Position numbers and translations under genes: made by a program. 37,054 nucleotides of DNA, from NCBI GenBank assembly GCA_028866335.1, contig JAGWIL010000005.1, positions 1 through 37,054 on the forward strand, written 5' to 3'. Source of the stretch: Rhodospirillales bacterium. GTDB lineage: Bacteria; Pseudomonadota; Alphaproteobacteria; Acetobacterales; Acetobacteraceae. Positions 1 to 7,105 of the stretch are shown piece after piece; position 1 is the first letter of the stretch, and each line of letters begins with the position of its first letter. The notes beneath the pieces were generated by a model, which worked only from the letters and a program-made list of their open reading frames with translations, made no database searches and was not told the DNA's origin.

Positions 1-153
1 ACTTTGGTACAAGGTTCTACTCATACTGTAACAGGTAACTATCAAAAGTACGTTGATCTTTACAATAATAATCCTGTTACAGGTTCACCATGGTCAGTAG
101 CAACCTTTACATCTTCTGGAAATATTCAAAATGGCTTTAAAGAGGTAGAATAA
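1..153 (+). CDS. C-terminal end of a virion-type protein (5' end outside window)
   Basis: The first 50 codons form an open frame ending in TAA at 151-153, with no start codon in the window, so this is the tail of a gene that begins upstream. The visible residues are polar and rich in Thr, Ser, Asn and Gly (for example DLYNNNPVTGSPWSVATF), like the beta-rich C-termini of phage tail or baseplate-associated proteins. It lies just ahead of a tail-fibre gene on the same strand, which fits a virion role. The function is inferred only from composition and place. About 120 bp without a gene follow. Confidence 0.6.
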   Translation, partial: TLVQGSTHTVTGNYQKYVDLYNNNPVTGSPWSVATFTSSGNIQNGFKEVE

Positions 154-165
154 AAACTTTATACT
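136..165 (+). promoter_or_regulatory. possible sigma70-type promoter before tail-fibre gene
   Basis: TTTAAA (136-141) and TATACT (160-165) are separated by 18 bp in the AT-rich stretch before the gene at 275. Matches to TTGACA and TATAAT are 4/6 and 5/6. The -35 lies inside the end of the upstream gene. In DNA this AT-rich such matches arise by chance, so this is only a candidate. I see nothing else in 154-274 beyond AGGA at about 263 as ribosome site. Confidence 0.22.
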
Positions 166-274
166 AAAGTGAACATAGAGATCCTTCTATTTTAAATTAC
201 ATCCGTAAATTCTTTTTATCCTTACTTCAATAATAAATCAATTATCTTTCATAGTTACAAATAGGACTAAATAT

Positions 275-2131
275 ATGAGCGTTTTAGTAAACACGTCTGT
301 TATAACTAATGCGGGGTTAAGCGATGCTATAACAAACGGTACTCAAGGTCTAAAAGTACAGATCTCTTCTTTTCAGATTGGATCAGCTTTAATTACTCCT
401 CAACCTACCATGACTGGAGTAACGACTCTAGTCTATACAGGTACTGCAGATCAGATTACGTATTCTTCCAATGCTAGTACTGATGAAATTACATTCTATG
501 TAAGTTTAGGTGAAACTGTAGGTAACTTCTATATAGGAAATATTGGGTTATTTACTACTGATGGAACAATGTTTGCTATTTCAGCTTTGGCAAACCAAGA
601 ATACAAATTGAAAACAGATACAGGGACTAGTCCTCCCACTACAGGTAATTCTAGAATATACGCCATTGTCGTTGCTCTTACCAATGTTCAAAACCTTATT
701 GATGTATCTATAATTTCTCCTGCCTACGCTTCCTTACCTTCAGTTACTACCGAAGCTCAACTTCCTTCTGTTAATGCAGCTCCATATAATGCCTATATTG
801 TAGAAACTCTTAGCAAGACTAATACAAATTCCATTGCCGTTACCAACGGAACCAATTGGATAGAGTTGTATGGTATTCTAAATACTAGTGACTCTGCTGT
901 CGTTATTCCAAATTTAGCAAGTTTTTCATTTGCCGAAGGTTCAGCTATTTGTTGGACTGGATCTACTTTTGCTTTATGGGATCCTTCTTCAGCTACAAAT
1001 GTGTATGTAGGCATAGTAGGACAAAATGATCTAGTTTATAGAAATGGTGTATTCACTATCTCAACTGGAACGCCTTATACTGTAGGATTAGCCTATTATG
1101 CAGGTACAGGGGCAAATGCAGGTATACTAACTACCACTCCGCCTATTTCTAACAATTCTTTTCTGCAAGTTGGTTATGCTTTAACTTCTAATAGTTTAGC
1201 GTTAAATGCTCAATGCTCTGAACAAATTTATCAATTGGCTCAACAGTTGGCCAACATACCTCAATTGTTTGGAACCTCAAGTACAGTAACAACGCCTTAT
1301 CAGGTTTTATCTACTGATAATACCAAAATTCTATATGCTAATGCGGGTACAATTGTTCTTCCAGCTTCTCCGATCCCAAATTTTCAAATCGCTATAATAA
1401 ACACCAATCTAACTAATCCATTATCTATAAATCCAAATGGTATAGATATAAGTTGGCCTCCTGCCAAAACTAATACTTCCAGTATTGTAACCCTTAATCC
1501 TGTCAATTGGATTAGTTGGGTTTGGTTGAATTATCAAGGCGGCCTTTGGAGAGTTTTAGGTGGATCCACAGATGTAATGAACGCTGCTGCACTAACAGGT
1601 AATTTAGCCAATAATTTTTCTGGAAATAAATTCATAGCAAATTCTACTTCTGGATATACGTTTAATAATAGCGCAGGCTATTATTACATGGATGGAAGTA
1701 ACGCAATTATTAGGACTCCTGTAGGTGGTGCAGTATTTAATCAGGATGTTGGAGGTAATCTAGTTCAATCCTTAGGGGCTCCCGCTACAGGATTAAGTGA
1801 CTTTGTTACTCTAGGTCAGTTTACACATGATATTACCCTCGATGGTTATCAAGAACTGCCAAGTGGATTAATTATTCAGTGGGGTACTGTATACAATATA
1901 ACTAATACGTTTACAACTATAACTTTTCCCACACAGTTTCCTTCAGCATGTCTAATGGCAATTGCAAATGAACAGGACGTACTAGGAACATGGGGAGGTT
2001 TAAAACCCACTATCTACGGAACTTCAAACAGATCAACCGCGGGAATGACTATAGGAGCCCTTCTATGGAGTGGTTCAAATTGGACAAACACTGAGAGTGT
2101 TTCATGTAGCTGGATTGCTTTAGGATATTAA
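275..2131 (+). CDS. tail-fibre / tail-collar-type protein with gp53-like C-terminal domain
   Basis: 618 aa. The N-terminal ~150 residues (NTSVITNAGLSDAI, then GETVGNFYIGNIGLF and ALANQEYKL) resemble the phage tail-collar fibre N-terminal domain that anchors a fibre to the baseplate. The middle is Asn/Thr/Ser-rich beta-type sequence. The last ~95 residues start with GYQELPSGLIIQWGT and end in CSWIALGY, the usual form of the putative tail-fibre gp53-like C-terminal domain, often the receptor-binding tip. No catalytic motif is visible. The ATG follows AGGA by about 8 nt, and the next gene starts 1 base after the stop, so the two are probably one transcript. The likely role is host recognition at the tip of a trimeric fibre. 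The family placement is from recalled patterns, not a search. Confidence 0.82.
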   Translation: MSVLVNTSVITNAGLSDAITNGTQGLKVQISSFQIGSALITPQPTMTGVTTLVYTGTADQITYSSNASTDEITFYVSLGETVGNFYIGNIGLFTTDGTMFAISALANQEYKLKTDTGTSPPTTGNSRIYAIVVALTNVQNLIDVSIISPAYASLPSVTTEAQLPSVNAAPYNAYIVETLSKTNTNSIAVTNGTNWIELYGILNTSDSAVVIPNLASFSFAEGSAICWTGSTFALWDPSSATNVYVGIVGQNDLVYRNGVFTISTGTPYTVGLAYYAGTGANAGILTTTPPISNNSFLQVGYALTSNSLALNAQCSEQIYQLAQQLANIPQLFGTSSTVTTPYQVLSTDNTKILYANAGTIVLPASPIPNFQIAIINTNLTNPLSINPNGIDISWPPAKTNTSSIVTLNPVNWISWVWLNYQGGLWRVLGGSTDVMNAAALTGNLANNFSGNKFIANSTSGYTFNNSAGYYYMDGSNAIIRTPVGGAVFNQDVGGNLVQSLGAPATGLSDFVTLGQFTHDITLDGYQELPSGLIIQWGTVYNITNTFTTITFPTQFPSACLMAIANEQDVLGTWGGLKPTIYGTSNRSTAGMTIGALLWSGSNWTNTESVSCSWIALGY

Positions 2132-2132
2132 G

Positions 2133-2333
2133 ATGTCAGATTATACTTATCTAGCTGCTCCCAATCAAATAGTATCTTATAGTACTGAAGGATACCTGTT
2201 GACTATTACGCCAATGGCGCAGACTACAATAGAATCCTATGATTATTATTCTCAAACTGTTTATGTAGAAAGTGTTCCTCAAACTCCAGTAGTTCTAACT
2301 ACTCAATTTACAGTAGATATTACTGTTCAATAA
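2133..2333 (+). CDS. small unknown protein in the tail-fibre operon
   Basis: 66 aa, beginning MSDYTYLAAPNQIVSY, with no signal peptide, membrane segment or Cys. It is rich in Thr, Val and Tyr in an alternating pattern that suggests a small beta-sheet protein. It lies 1 bp after the fibre gene and 11 bp before the next fibre-type gene, so it is surely co-transcribed with them. It could be a small virion component or a fibre-assembly factor, but nothing in the sequence decides this. Confidence 0.6.
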   Translation: MSDYTYLAAPNQIVSYSTEGYLLTITPMAQTTIESYDYYSQTVYVESVPQTPVVLTTQFTVDITVQ

Positions 2334-2344
2334 GGCCAATATCT

Positions 2345-3529
2345 ATGAGCATTACTTATGATATTTCTACTTACAATAATCAAACTTTTACTACGGTTGT
2401 AAATTGGGAAACATTTTCTAATGGAGCCAGTGGATCACCTATACCTGTAAATTTAACAGGTTATCAAGCATCTATGCAGATTAGGCCTTATGCAGGATCT
2501 CCTACAATCTTATTTGGTGTAGGTAGTTTTCCCGCTAGCGGTATTACACTCAATACTCCTTCTACAGGTGCTATTTCTATTAATATAAATCCATCCAATT
2601 ATGTTAGTGTTGGAACCGGAACTTTCTATTATGATTTGTTGATGATTGATCCAAATGGAAATCAGTTTGTTCTAATAGAAGGTACCTATGTATTAAATCC
2701 TGGTGTATCTCAAAATCAGGCATTTCAGAACACTCAAACACCCATAAATGCTGCTACGGTAGTTAATCTTACTGTAACCAATAATCTTACGGTTGATGGA
2801 GTTTCAACTCTTTATAATACTCAGATTTTGGGTGGCACTATTGATGCGACAGAAATAGGAACTGTCAGTCCTTCCTTAGGGTATTTTACTGTCTTATCTA
2901 ATTCAGCTTCAGCCAATCTTAATGATGTAGCAATAACAGGCTATTTAGAGGGCCCTGCTAATACAACAGGTGTAACCGCAGCCAGTGGAGACAATTCAAA
3001 TAAATTTGCTACTACTCAGTTTGTCTCTAATGCTTTACAGAATTTTAGTCCTGCTGAATTGAACAGTGTAATAATAGGAAATATAACACCCTCCTCTGGA
3101 ACATTTACAAATCTAAATGCGTCAACTTTTATAGTTTCAACTTCGGCTTTCTTTCCTGCTAATACAACAGGGGTAACGGCAGCTAGTGGAGACAATTCAA
3201 ATAAATTTGCTACTACTCAGTTTGTAGCTAGTTCGATTTTATCTACTCCCGCATCTGGCTCAACTCCAACATCGGGTTCAACTGTTCAAATTCCTAATGA
3301 AGTTACAAAGTACTATATAAGAGGCAGTGGCGCCTTGTATAGTCTAACTGTTAATCTTCCTTTAATTCCTATTAATAATCAAGACGTAACACTTATATTT
3401 GAAATAGCAGTTACGTCTTTTAGTCTTACAGCGCCCGTTGGCTATACAATTAACAATGCTATTTCTAATGCCTCAATATCTTTAGGAAGTAGAATAACTA
3501 CAACATTAGACAATACTATTTGGGTATAA
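2345..3529 (+). CDS. tail-fibre-type protein with two GDNSNKFATTQFV repeats
   Basis: 394 aa. Residues 1-125 (ending GTYVLNPGVSQ) form a beta-rich domain like the N-terminal baseplate-binding domains of phage fibre and receptor-binding proteins. Residues ~200-300 hold two copies of NTTGVTAASGDNSNKFATTQFV-type sequence, a common motif of phage tail fibres (variants of GDNSxKIATTAFV). The two ILGGTIDATEIG / NSVIIGNITPSSG stretches are also fibre-like. The C-terminal ~90 residues (QIPNEVTKYYIRG... ISLGSR...NTIWV) share a core, AVTSFSLTAPVGYTINNA, with the protein at 31222-31713. It is probably part of the virion, a fibre or baseplate attachment. Confidence 0.75.
   Translation: MSITYDISTYNNQTFTTVVNWETFSNGASGSPIPVNLTGYQASMQIRPYAGSPTILFGVGSFPASGITLNTPSTGAISININPSNYVSVGTGTFYYDLLMIDPNGNQFVLIEGTYVLNPGVSQNQAFQNTQTPINAATVVNLTVTNNLTVDGVSTLYNTQILGGTIDATEIGTVSPSLGYFTVLSNSASANLNDVAITGYLEGPANTTGVTAASGDNSNKFATTQFVSNALQNFSPAELNSVIIGNITPSSGTFTNLNASTFIVSTSAFFPANTTGVTAASGDNSNKFATTQFVASSILSTPASGSTPTSGSTVQIPNEVTKYYIRGSGALYSLTVNLPLIPINNQDVTLIFEIAVTSFSLTAPVGYTINNAISNASISLGSRITTTLDNTIWV
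2954..3024 (+). repeat. direct repeat, copy 1 (71 bp, inside fibre gene)
   Basis: This 71-bp stretch beginning CCTGCTAATACAACAGG recurs at 3155-3225 with only a few, mainly third-position, differences. It encodes PANTTGVTAASGDNSNKFATTQFV. It is an internal in-frame duplication of a fibre motif. Confidence 0.9.
3155..3225 (+). repeat. direct repeat, copy 2 (71 bp, inside fibre gene)
   Basis: Second copy of the repeat at 2954-3024, in the same reading frame and separated from it by 130 bp. Recombination between the copies would remove 67 codons in frame. Confidence 0.9.
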
Positions 3530-3533
3530 AATC

Positions 3534-3671
3534 ATGAAATTTTTGTCTGTTGCCTTACTATTTTTTATATATGCATTGTTCCAATCTATAGTAAGAGTCA
3601 ATAGAAGGAACCTTAAACCTACAAATTCTGTGCTTACAACTAAGGTCATGACAAATGTCTTACTACAGTAG
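3534..3671 (+). CDS. possible 45-aa membrane or secreted peptide
   Basis: ATG at 3534, 4 bases after the fibre gene stop, opens a 45-codon frame ending in TAG at 3669-3671. It begins MKFLSVALLFFIYALFQSIV, a Lys followed by a ~17-residue hydrophobic stretch, and then becomes polar (RVNRRNLKPTN). This would be a signal anchor or a signal peptide without a clear cleavage site. The ribosome site is weak. It overlaps the next gene by 17 bp in another frame. It fills what would otherwise be an unusual 125-bp gap, which favours a real gene, but the size leaves doubt. Confidence 0.35.
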   Translation: MKFLSVALLFFIYALFQSIVRVNRRNLKPTNSVLTTKVMTNVLLQ

Positions 3672-4227
3672 TTTAAGAGTTTTCTTATTAGTAACACTAA
3701 CTTCTTGTACTCAGACTATACCTGTTAATGTACCCACTATATCAGCCACTCAACAATTAGTGGCGAATTACTCTGAAAATAAAGCTATAAAATCACTACA
3801 AGATATAAATTTTAATGGAAATTCAGTATTTGTAGACACAAGTTTTATAAAAAGTGATATCCAAGTTCCAAAATTTAATGAATGGCTATTAGACCACAAC
3901 GCCAGACTATCAGACAAAAAACAAGAATCTACAATAACAGTTGTTCCATTTACGCCCGTTTACTCCTACAATTACAAAAGTTTATTGTTAGGAGTACCTA
4001 AATTAAATTTATCTTTTGGATGGTCGACTCCTGAAGTAGCTTTTTATGCAAAATCAACTGATACGGCTATCTATCAAATTAGATTCTATGCTTATTATAC
4101 ACAAACAGGAAAACTCTATTATCAAGATTACTCAAAGTTTGGAGTTCAATCCTTTAGTGTAACTAAAGTGGCTTTTATGTTTACGTATGAAACTCCTAAA
4201 CTTGATTCAAAGTTGATCGCTAAATAA
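3655..4227 (+). CDS. predicted outer-membrane-type lipoprotein of unknown function
   Basis: 190 aa. The N-terminus MSYYSSLRVFLLVTLTSC is a short lipoprotein signal peptide: one Arg, a hydrophobic core, and the lipobox LTSC with the lipidated Cys at residue 18. The mature part runs from a polar segment to GNSVFVDTSFIKSD (~residues 55-68), then a Gly/Leu stretch, TPEVAFYAKSTDTAIYQIRFYAY and TGKLYYQDYSKFG. That order (small a/b domain, then a TPE..LY..., ..Y...TGK.. strand region) recalls bacterial lipoproteins of the DUF6655 type, from memory only. AAGG at ~3641 precedes the ATG. Roles could be superinfection exclusion or host-envelope change. A spanin is less likely because the protein is long and has no matching inner-membrane partner. 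Confidence 0.6.
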   Translation: MSYYSSLRVFLLVTLTSCTQTIPVNVPTISATQQLVANYSENKAIKSLQDINFNGNSVFVDTSFIKSDIQVPKFNEWLLDHNARLSDKKQESTITVVPFTPVYSYNYKSLLLGVPKLNLSFGWSTPEVAFYAKSTDTAIYQIRFYAYYTQTGKLYYQDYSKFGVQSFSVTKVAFMFTYETPKLDSKLIAK

Positions 4228-4277
4228 TCAGTATCGAATACATAATTTTATTTAGAAGATCAACTAAGGAACACAAC

Positions 4278-5249
4278 ATGATTACTAGAACATTGTTGCA
4301 TCCATCAGACAGTGATGGTTGTGGCTATTATAGGATCGTACAACCGGGTACAGCTTTAGCTAATCATACTAACCAACATTTTATTATATCTCATACATAT
4401 TACATGATTAATCACATAAAAGACAAGTGCATAGATAGAGTAATATGTCAGCGTCATACCGAAGAACATATGGTTGCTAACTTAAAGTTTTATAAAGACC
4501 TAAATTTAAAAATCGTACATGATCTAGATGACTTGTTATGGCAGGTTCCTCCGTCAAACAATTATCATAAGTATTTTAAAGGCACCAATAAAAAGTGTTT
4601 GAGAGAAGCCTTATCTATAGCTGACAAATTGGTCGTGTCTACTGAACCCTTGGCTCAAGAAGTAAAAAAGTTTACTAAAAGAGAATCTACTGTTCTACCT
4701 AACATGATCTTGAGTAAACATTATCAGTTACCTAAATCGAGAACAAAACAAAAATTAAGAGTGGGTTGGGCAGGTTCTAATACACATGCAGGAGATTTAA
4801 GAATTATATCTCCTGTTATTCAAAATACCTTAGACAAATACGAATGGGTCTTTATGGGGTACGCGGAACCTCAATGGAAAGAAAAAGTAGAATTTCATCA
4901 GTTTGTCCCTGTGTCTGAATACACTGACAAACTAAAGAGTTTAAATTTAGATGTTATGCTTATTCCCTTAGAAGAAAATGCTTTCAACAACAGCAAGTCT
5001 CACATTAAATTGCTAGAAGCTGCTTCAATAGGTGTACCGGCTACAACGACTGATATTGACCCTTATAAAGAAAACCCAAATCCTAAAATTCCTACATCTA
5101 ACAAATCATGGAAAAAGTTTGTCGACGTTTTAGCTGCATATGAAGATGAAACTGTTAGATTAGAAGCAGCACATAAAGCTTTTGATTGGGCAAAAAAATA
5201 TTGTGTTGAATTAAACATTCCAAAGATAGATCAAGCATGGAGTGTGTAA
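4278..5249 (+). CDS. glycosyltransferase, GT-B fold (GT4-like)
   Basis: 323 aa. The N-terminal half has GYYRIVQPGTALA (residues 17-29) and HDLDDLLWQVP (81-91), both recurrent in phage and archaeal GT4-like enzymes. The C-terminal half opens with RVGWAGSNTHAGDL (161-174), a nucleotide-sugar domain start, and contains NNSKSHIKLLEAASIGVPAT (237-256), the donor-binding helix region, with Lys244 and Glu247. It should transfer a sugar from an activated donor; the acceptor is unknown (host surface glycan, virion protein or DNA base). It follows a fibre/lipoprotein group and ends at a strong terminator. The ATG is preceded by AAGGA. Confidence 0.8.
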   Translation: MITRTLLHPSDSDGCGYYRIVQPGTALANHTNQHFIISHTYYMINHIKDKCIDRVICQRHTEEHMVANLKFYKDLNLKIVHDLDDLLWQVPPSNNYHKYFKGTNKKCLREALSIADKLVVSTEPLAQEVKKFTKRESTVLPNMILSKHYQLPKSRTKQKLRVGWAGSNTHAGDLRIISPVIQNTLDKYEWVFMGYAEPQWKEKVEFHQFVPVSEYTDKLKSLNLDVMLIPLEENAFNNSKSHIKLLEAASIGVPATTTDIDPYKENPNPKIPTSNKSWKKFVDVLAAYEDETVRLEAAHKAFDWAKKYCVELNIPKIDQAWSV

Positions 5250-5265
5250 CTATTGTAAATCTGAT
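5250..5265 (+). repeat. 16-bp intergenic repeat, copy 1
   Basis: CTATTGTAAATCTGAT directly follows the stop of the glycosyltransferase gene. The identical 16-mer lies at 7076-7091, just before another gene. Both are outside coding sequence. It could be a transcription or processing signal; the function is not shown. Confidence 0.5.
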
Positions 5266-5300
5266 GTCTGTGCCTTGTGGGTCACAGACTTCTTTTATTT
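5266..5300 (+). terminator. rho-independent-type terminator after glycosyltransferase
   Basis: GTCTGTG (5266-5272) pairs with CACAGAC (5283-5289) around a 10-nt loop, followed by TTCTTTTATTT. It lies 17 bp after the glycosyltransferase stop and 64 bp before the PhoH start, so it should end the first operon. The U-tract is interrupted, so termination may be partial. Confidence 0.65.
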
Positions 5301-5363
5301 GGTAAGAGGTGTCTAAATTTCCATAAATAGTTTAATTGATTACTAATATCCTGGAGATATAGC

Positions 5364-6095
5364 TTGACTAAAACTGTTCGCAAAGCAAAAAAGGCCGTTC
5401 GTACTGTAAAAAAATCTGCTAAAAAAGAAGTAGAAGATACTACAAGTAAGCAACCTAAAGCTAAAAAATCAGTTTTGTTATTACCAAAAAACGCTAAACA
5501 GAAACAATTAATAAGTCAATTAAACGATGAGGACAATACTGTTGTATTTGCTATTGGGGAAGCAGGTACGGGTAAGACAATGATAGCTACCTACGCTGCC
5601 ATTAATGCTTTTCGTGATGGTGAAGTAGACAAGATTGTAATCAGTAGACCAGCAGTAAGTGTTGACGAGCAACATGGTTACTTGCCTGGAAGCTTAATAG
5701 ATAAAATGGAACCTTGGGTTCTGCCGATTTTGGATTATTTCTATCACTTTTACTCAAAACATCAAGTTTTGAATATGATTGATAATAACCAATTAGAGAT
5801 TGCACCCTTAGCTTATTTACGTGGCAGAAACTTTGCAAAATGCTACATTATTTTAGACGAGGCTCAAAATTGCACACCTAATCAATTGAAAATGGTACTA
5901 ACCAGAATAAGTGAAGGCTCTAAAATGGTTATTACTGGAGACGTTACTCAACATGATCGTGGATTTGAAAACAATGCTCTGGTTGATTTTATCAAAAGAT
6001 TTAAAAATCAAAAAGGTATTTCCATGACTCAGTTTGGAATTTCGGAAGTAGAACGTCATCCTATCGTAAAAACTGTTTTAGACATGTATAGTTAA
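5364..6095 (+). CDS. phoH: PhoH-family ATPase
   Basis: 243 aa from a TTG start. GGAG at 5353-5356 sits 7 nt before this TTG, and no ATG follows before the ATPase core, so the TTG is chosen. Residues 1-45 are a Lys-rich tail. The core has Walker A GEAGTGKT (65-72), with Lys71, then ISRPAVSVDEQHGYLPG (~94-110), Walker B CYIILDEAQN with Asp165-Glu166, and VITGD (~192), which is the standard PhoH-like P-loop order. PhoH proteins are ATPases, some with RNA helicase activity, and are very common in phage genomes, where their role is not settled. A terminator lies upstream and an AT-rich promoter-like gap downstream. Confidence 0.92.
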   Translation: MTKTVRKAKKAVRTVKKSAKKEVEDTTSKQPKAKKSVLLLPKNAKQKQLISQLNDEDNTVVFAIGEAGTGKTMIATYAAINAFRDGEVDKIVISRPAVSVDEQHGYLPGSLIDKMEPWVLPILDYFYHFYSKHQVLNMIDNNQLEIAPLAYLRGRNFAKCYIILDEAQNCTPNQLKMVLTRISEGSKMVITGDVTQHDRGFENNALVDFIKRFKNQKGISMTQFGISEVERHPIVKTVLDMYS

Positions 6096-6157
6096 TCATA
6101 ACGATTATATAATTTAGTGTATACTAAAACATATATTTAGCTTCTAAGGATTTATAG

Positions 6158-6463
6158 ATGTCAAAGGGTGATAGTGACTTTACAGTTGATTATGTAAGAG
6201 TTATTCAAGAGCTTCAAGATAGTGATAAAAAAATCAGTGCAGATTTGTTAGAGCACTTGAGGATGCTTGAAAAGCATGATGCAGACATAGACAGGCTAAA
6301 TGATGATATTCATGAAATAAAAACTCTTCTTGCTAATGTAGCTACAAAAGATGACATCAACATTGTCCTTAGAGACGCACTAAACTCAGTACCGGGGCAT
6401 CAAGTTGTAATGTGGACAGTTGTCTTGGTTATTGTTACTGGCATTTCTATTTTTTGGAAGTAA
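6158..6463 (+). CDS. tail-anchored coiled-coil membrane protein
   Basis: 101 aa. Residues ~12-75 are charged and heptad-like (LQDSDKKISADLLEHLRML, DRLNDDIHEIKTLL), suggesting a coiled coil. Residues 82-99 (QVVMWTVVLVIVTGISIF) form one membrane segment, with only WK after it. The layout, a cytoplasmic helix and a C-terminal anchor, is that of XhlA-type lysis helpers, but I cannot confirm that family. It is the first of three small membrane proteins in a row, so a lysis or envelope role is a reasonable guess. The upstream gap (6096-6157) holds TATAAT at 6108-6113 and an imperfect TTTAGT/ACTAAA hairpin that might be control elements. Confidence 0.65.
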   Translation: MSKGDSDFTVDYVRVIQELQDSDKKISADLLEHLRMLEKHDADIDRLNDDIHEIKTLLANVATKDDINIVLRDALNSVPGHQVVMWTVVLVIVTGISIFWK

Positions 6464-6468
6464 AAACT

Positions 6469-6858
6469 GTGCCATTAAAGATAGGATCTTCCTACTCAAA
6501 ATTCAGAACAGGTAAAGCGTTTTTTATTAGTTTAAGCTTATTTGTAGCAATTTGGCTAATATGGAATCATACTCCTGGTTTTCCTCATTTTGATGGTGAC
6601 AACAGTCTACTGAATGTAATACTGTCCATTGAAGCTTCTATTGCTACATCTATGATTTTGATGGCTAGTGAAACTCAAGATGAGATGCAGCGCAAACAAT
6701 TGGTTTATATGTTGCATATTTTAGAAGCTACTAAAAATCTAATCACTCACGATAGCGCACAAATTGACAACATTGAATCTTTATTAAAGACAATAGTTGA
6801 AAAAGAAAGCACTGCTAGTATTTCTCACGCACCTAATCAGGAGACTAAAGATGAGTAA
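6469..6858 (+). CDS. small membrane protein, DUF1003-like pattern
   Basis: 129 aa from a GTG at 6469. GGAAG at 6456-6460 lies 8 nt before it, whereas an upstream ATG (6412) is buried in the previous gene and gives an implausible start, so the GTG is preferred. There are two hydrophobic segments: AFFISLSLFVAIWLIW (~residues 17-32) and LLNVILSIEASIATSMILM (~47-65), then a charged helical tail. The order N-P-containing loop, LLNxxLSxEAxxxTxxILM, then acidic/basic helix recalls DUF1003 membrane proteins; in phages that would be a recruited host gene or a holin-like protein. It overlaps the next gene by 8 bp. Confidence 0.6.
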   Translation: MPLKIGSSYSKFRTGKAFFISLSLFVAIWLIWNHTPGFPHFDGDNSLLNVILSIEASIATSMILMASETQDEMQRKQLVYMLHILEATKNLITHDSAQIDNIESLLKTIVEKESTASISHAPNQETKDE

Positions 6859-7069
6859 CACTCCTCCAACTATTTATACTGCAGGTACTGCAGGCTCAAT
6901 TGCAGTTTCTATTTCTGTTATTGCTGAATGGCTTTTTAGCTTAGCTCACGTAACTATTCCTGCAAATGTTGAAACAGCTTTTGGTATCCTAGTTACCACT
7001 GTTCTTCACTATGTCATTTGTAGGACCAAGACGACTTCTTCCCCTGCTGCTTCGGCTCCGGCCAACTAA
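6851..7069 (+). CDS. holin-like small membrane protein
   Basis: 72 aa from ATG at 6851, which overlaps the end of the previous gene by 8 bp with GGAG at ~6840; a longer frame from 6797 lies inside that gene and is not favoured. Two hydrophobic segments are seen, ~residues 9-28 (AGTAGSIAVSISVIAEWLF) and ~38-54 (VETAFGILVTTVLHYVI), then a short polar tail RTKTTSSPAASAPAN. Size and topology suit a class II holin, but holins lack a shared sequence signature. The lysozyme is 22 kb away on the other strand, so a lysis role is an inference. Confidence 0.55.
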   Translation: MSNTPPTIYTAGTAGSIAVSISVIAEWLFSLAHVTIPANVETAFGILVTTVLHYVICRTKTTSSPAASAPAN

Positions 7070-7075
7070 ACCCGT

Positions 7076-7091
7076 CTATTGTAAATCTGAT
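7076..7091 (+). repeat. 16-bp intergenic repeat, copy 2
   Basis: CTATTGTAAATCTGAT, identical to 5250-5265. It sits 14 bp before the ATG of the metallophosphoesterase and just before its ribosome site (AGAAGGA). Its 3' half (AAATCTGAT) resembles the AAATCTGGT part of the element before the clamp gene. Confidence 0.5.
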
Positions 7092-7105
7092 AGAAGGAAT
7101 AAAGT

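Noticed and set aside
3534..4227. Rz/Rz1-type spanin pair (hydrophobic peptide overlapping a lipoprotein gene)
   Set aside because: The first protein is too short for an inner-membrane spanin and lacks a coiled coil; the lipoprotein is far longer than an Rz1 and not Pro-rich.
6412..6468. Upstream ATG start for the DUF1003-like gene
   Set aside because: It lies wholly within the preceding gene and adds residues rich in Cys/Tyr/Trp from the other frame; the GTG at 6469 has a proper ribosome site.
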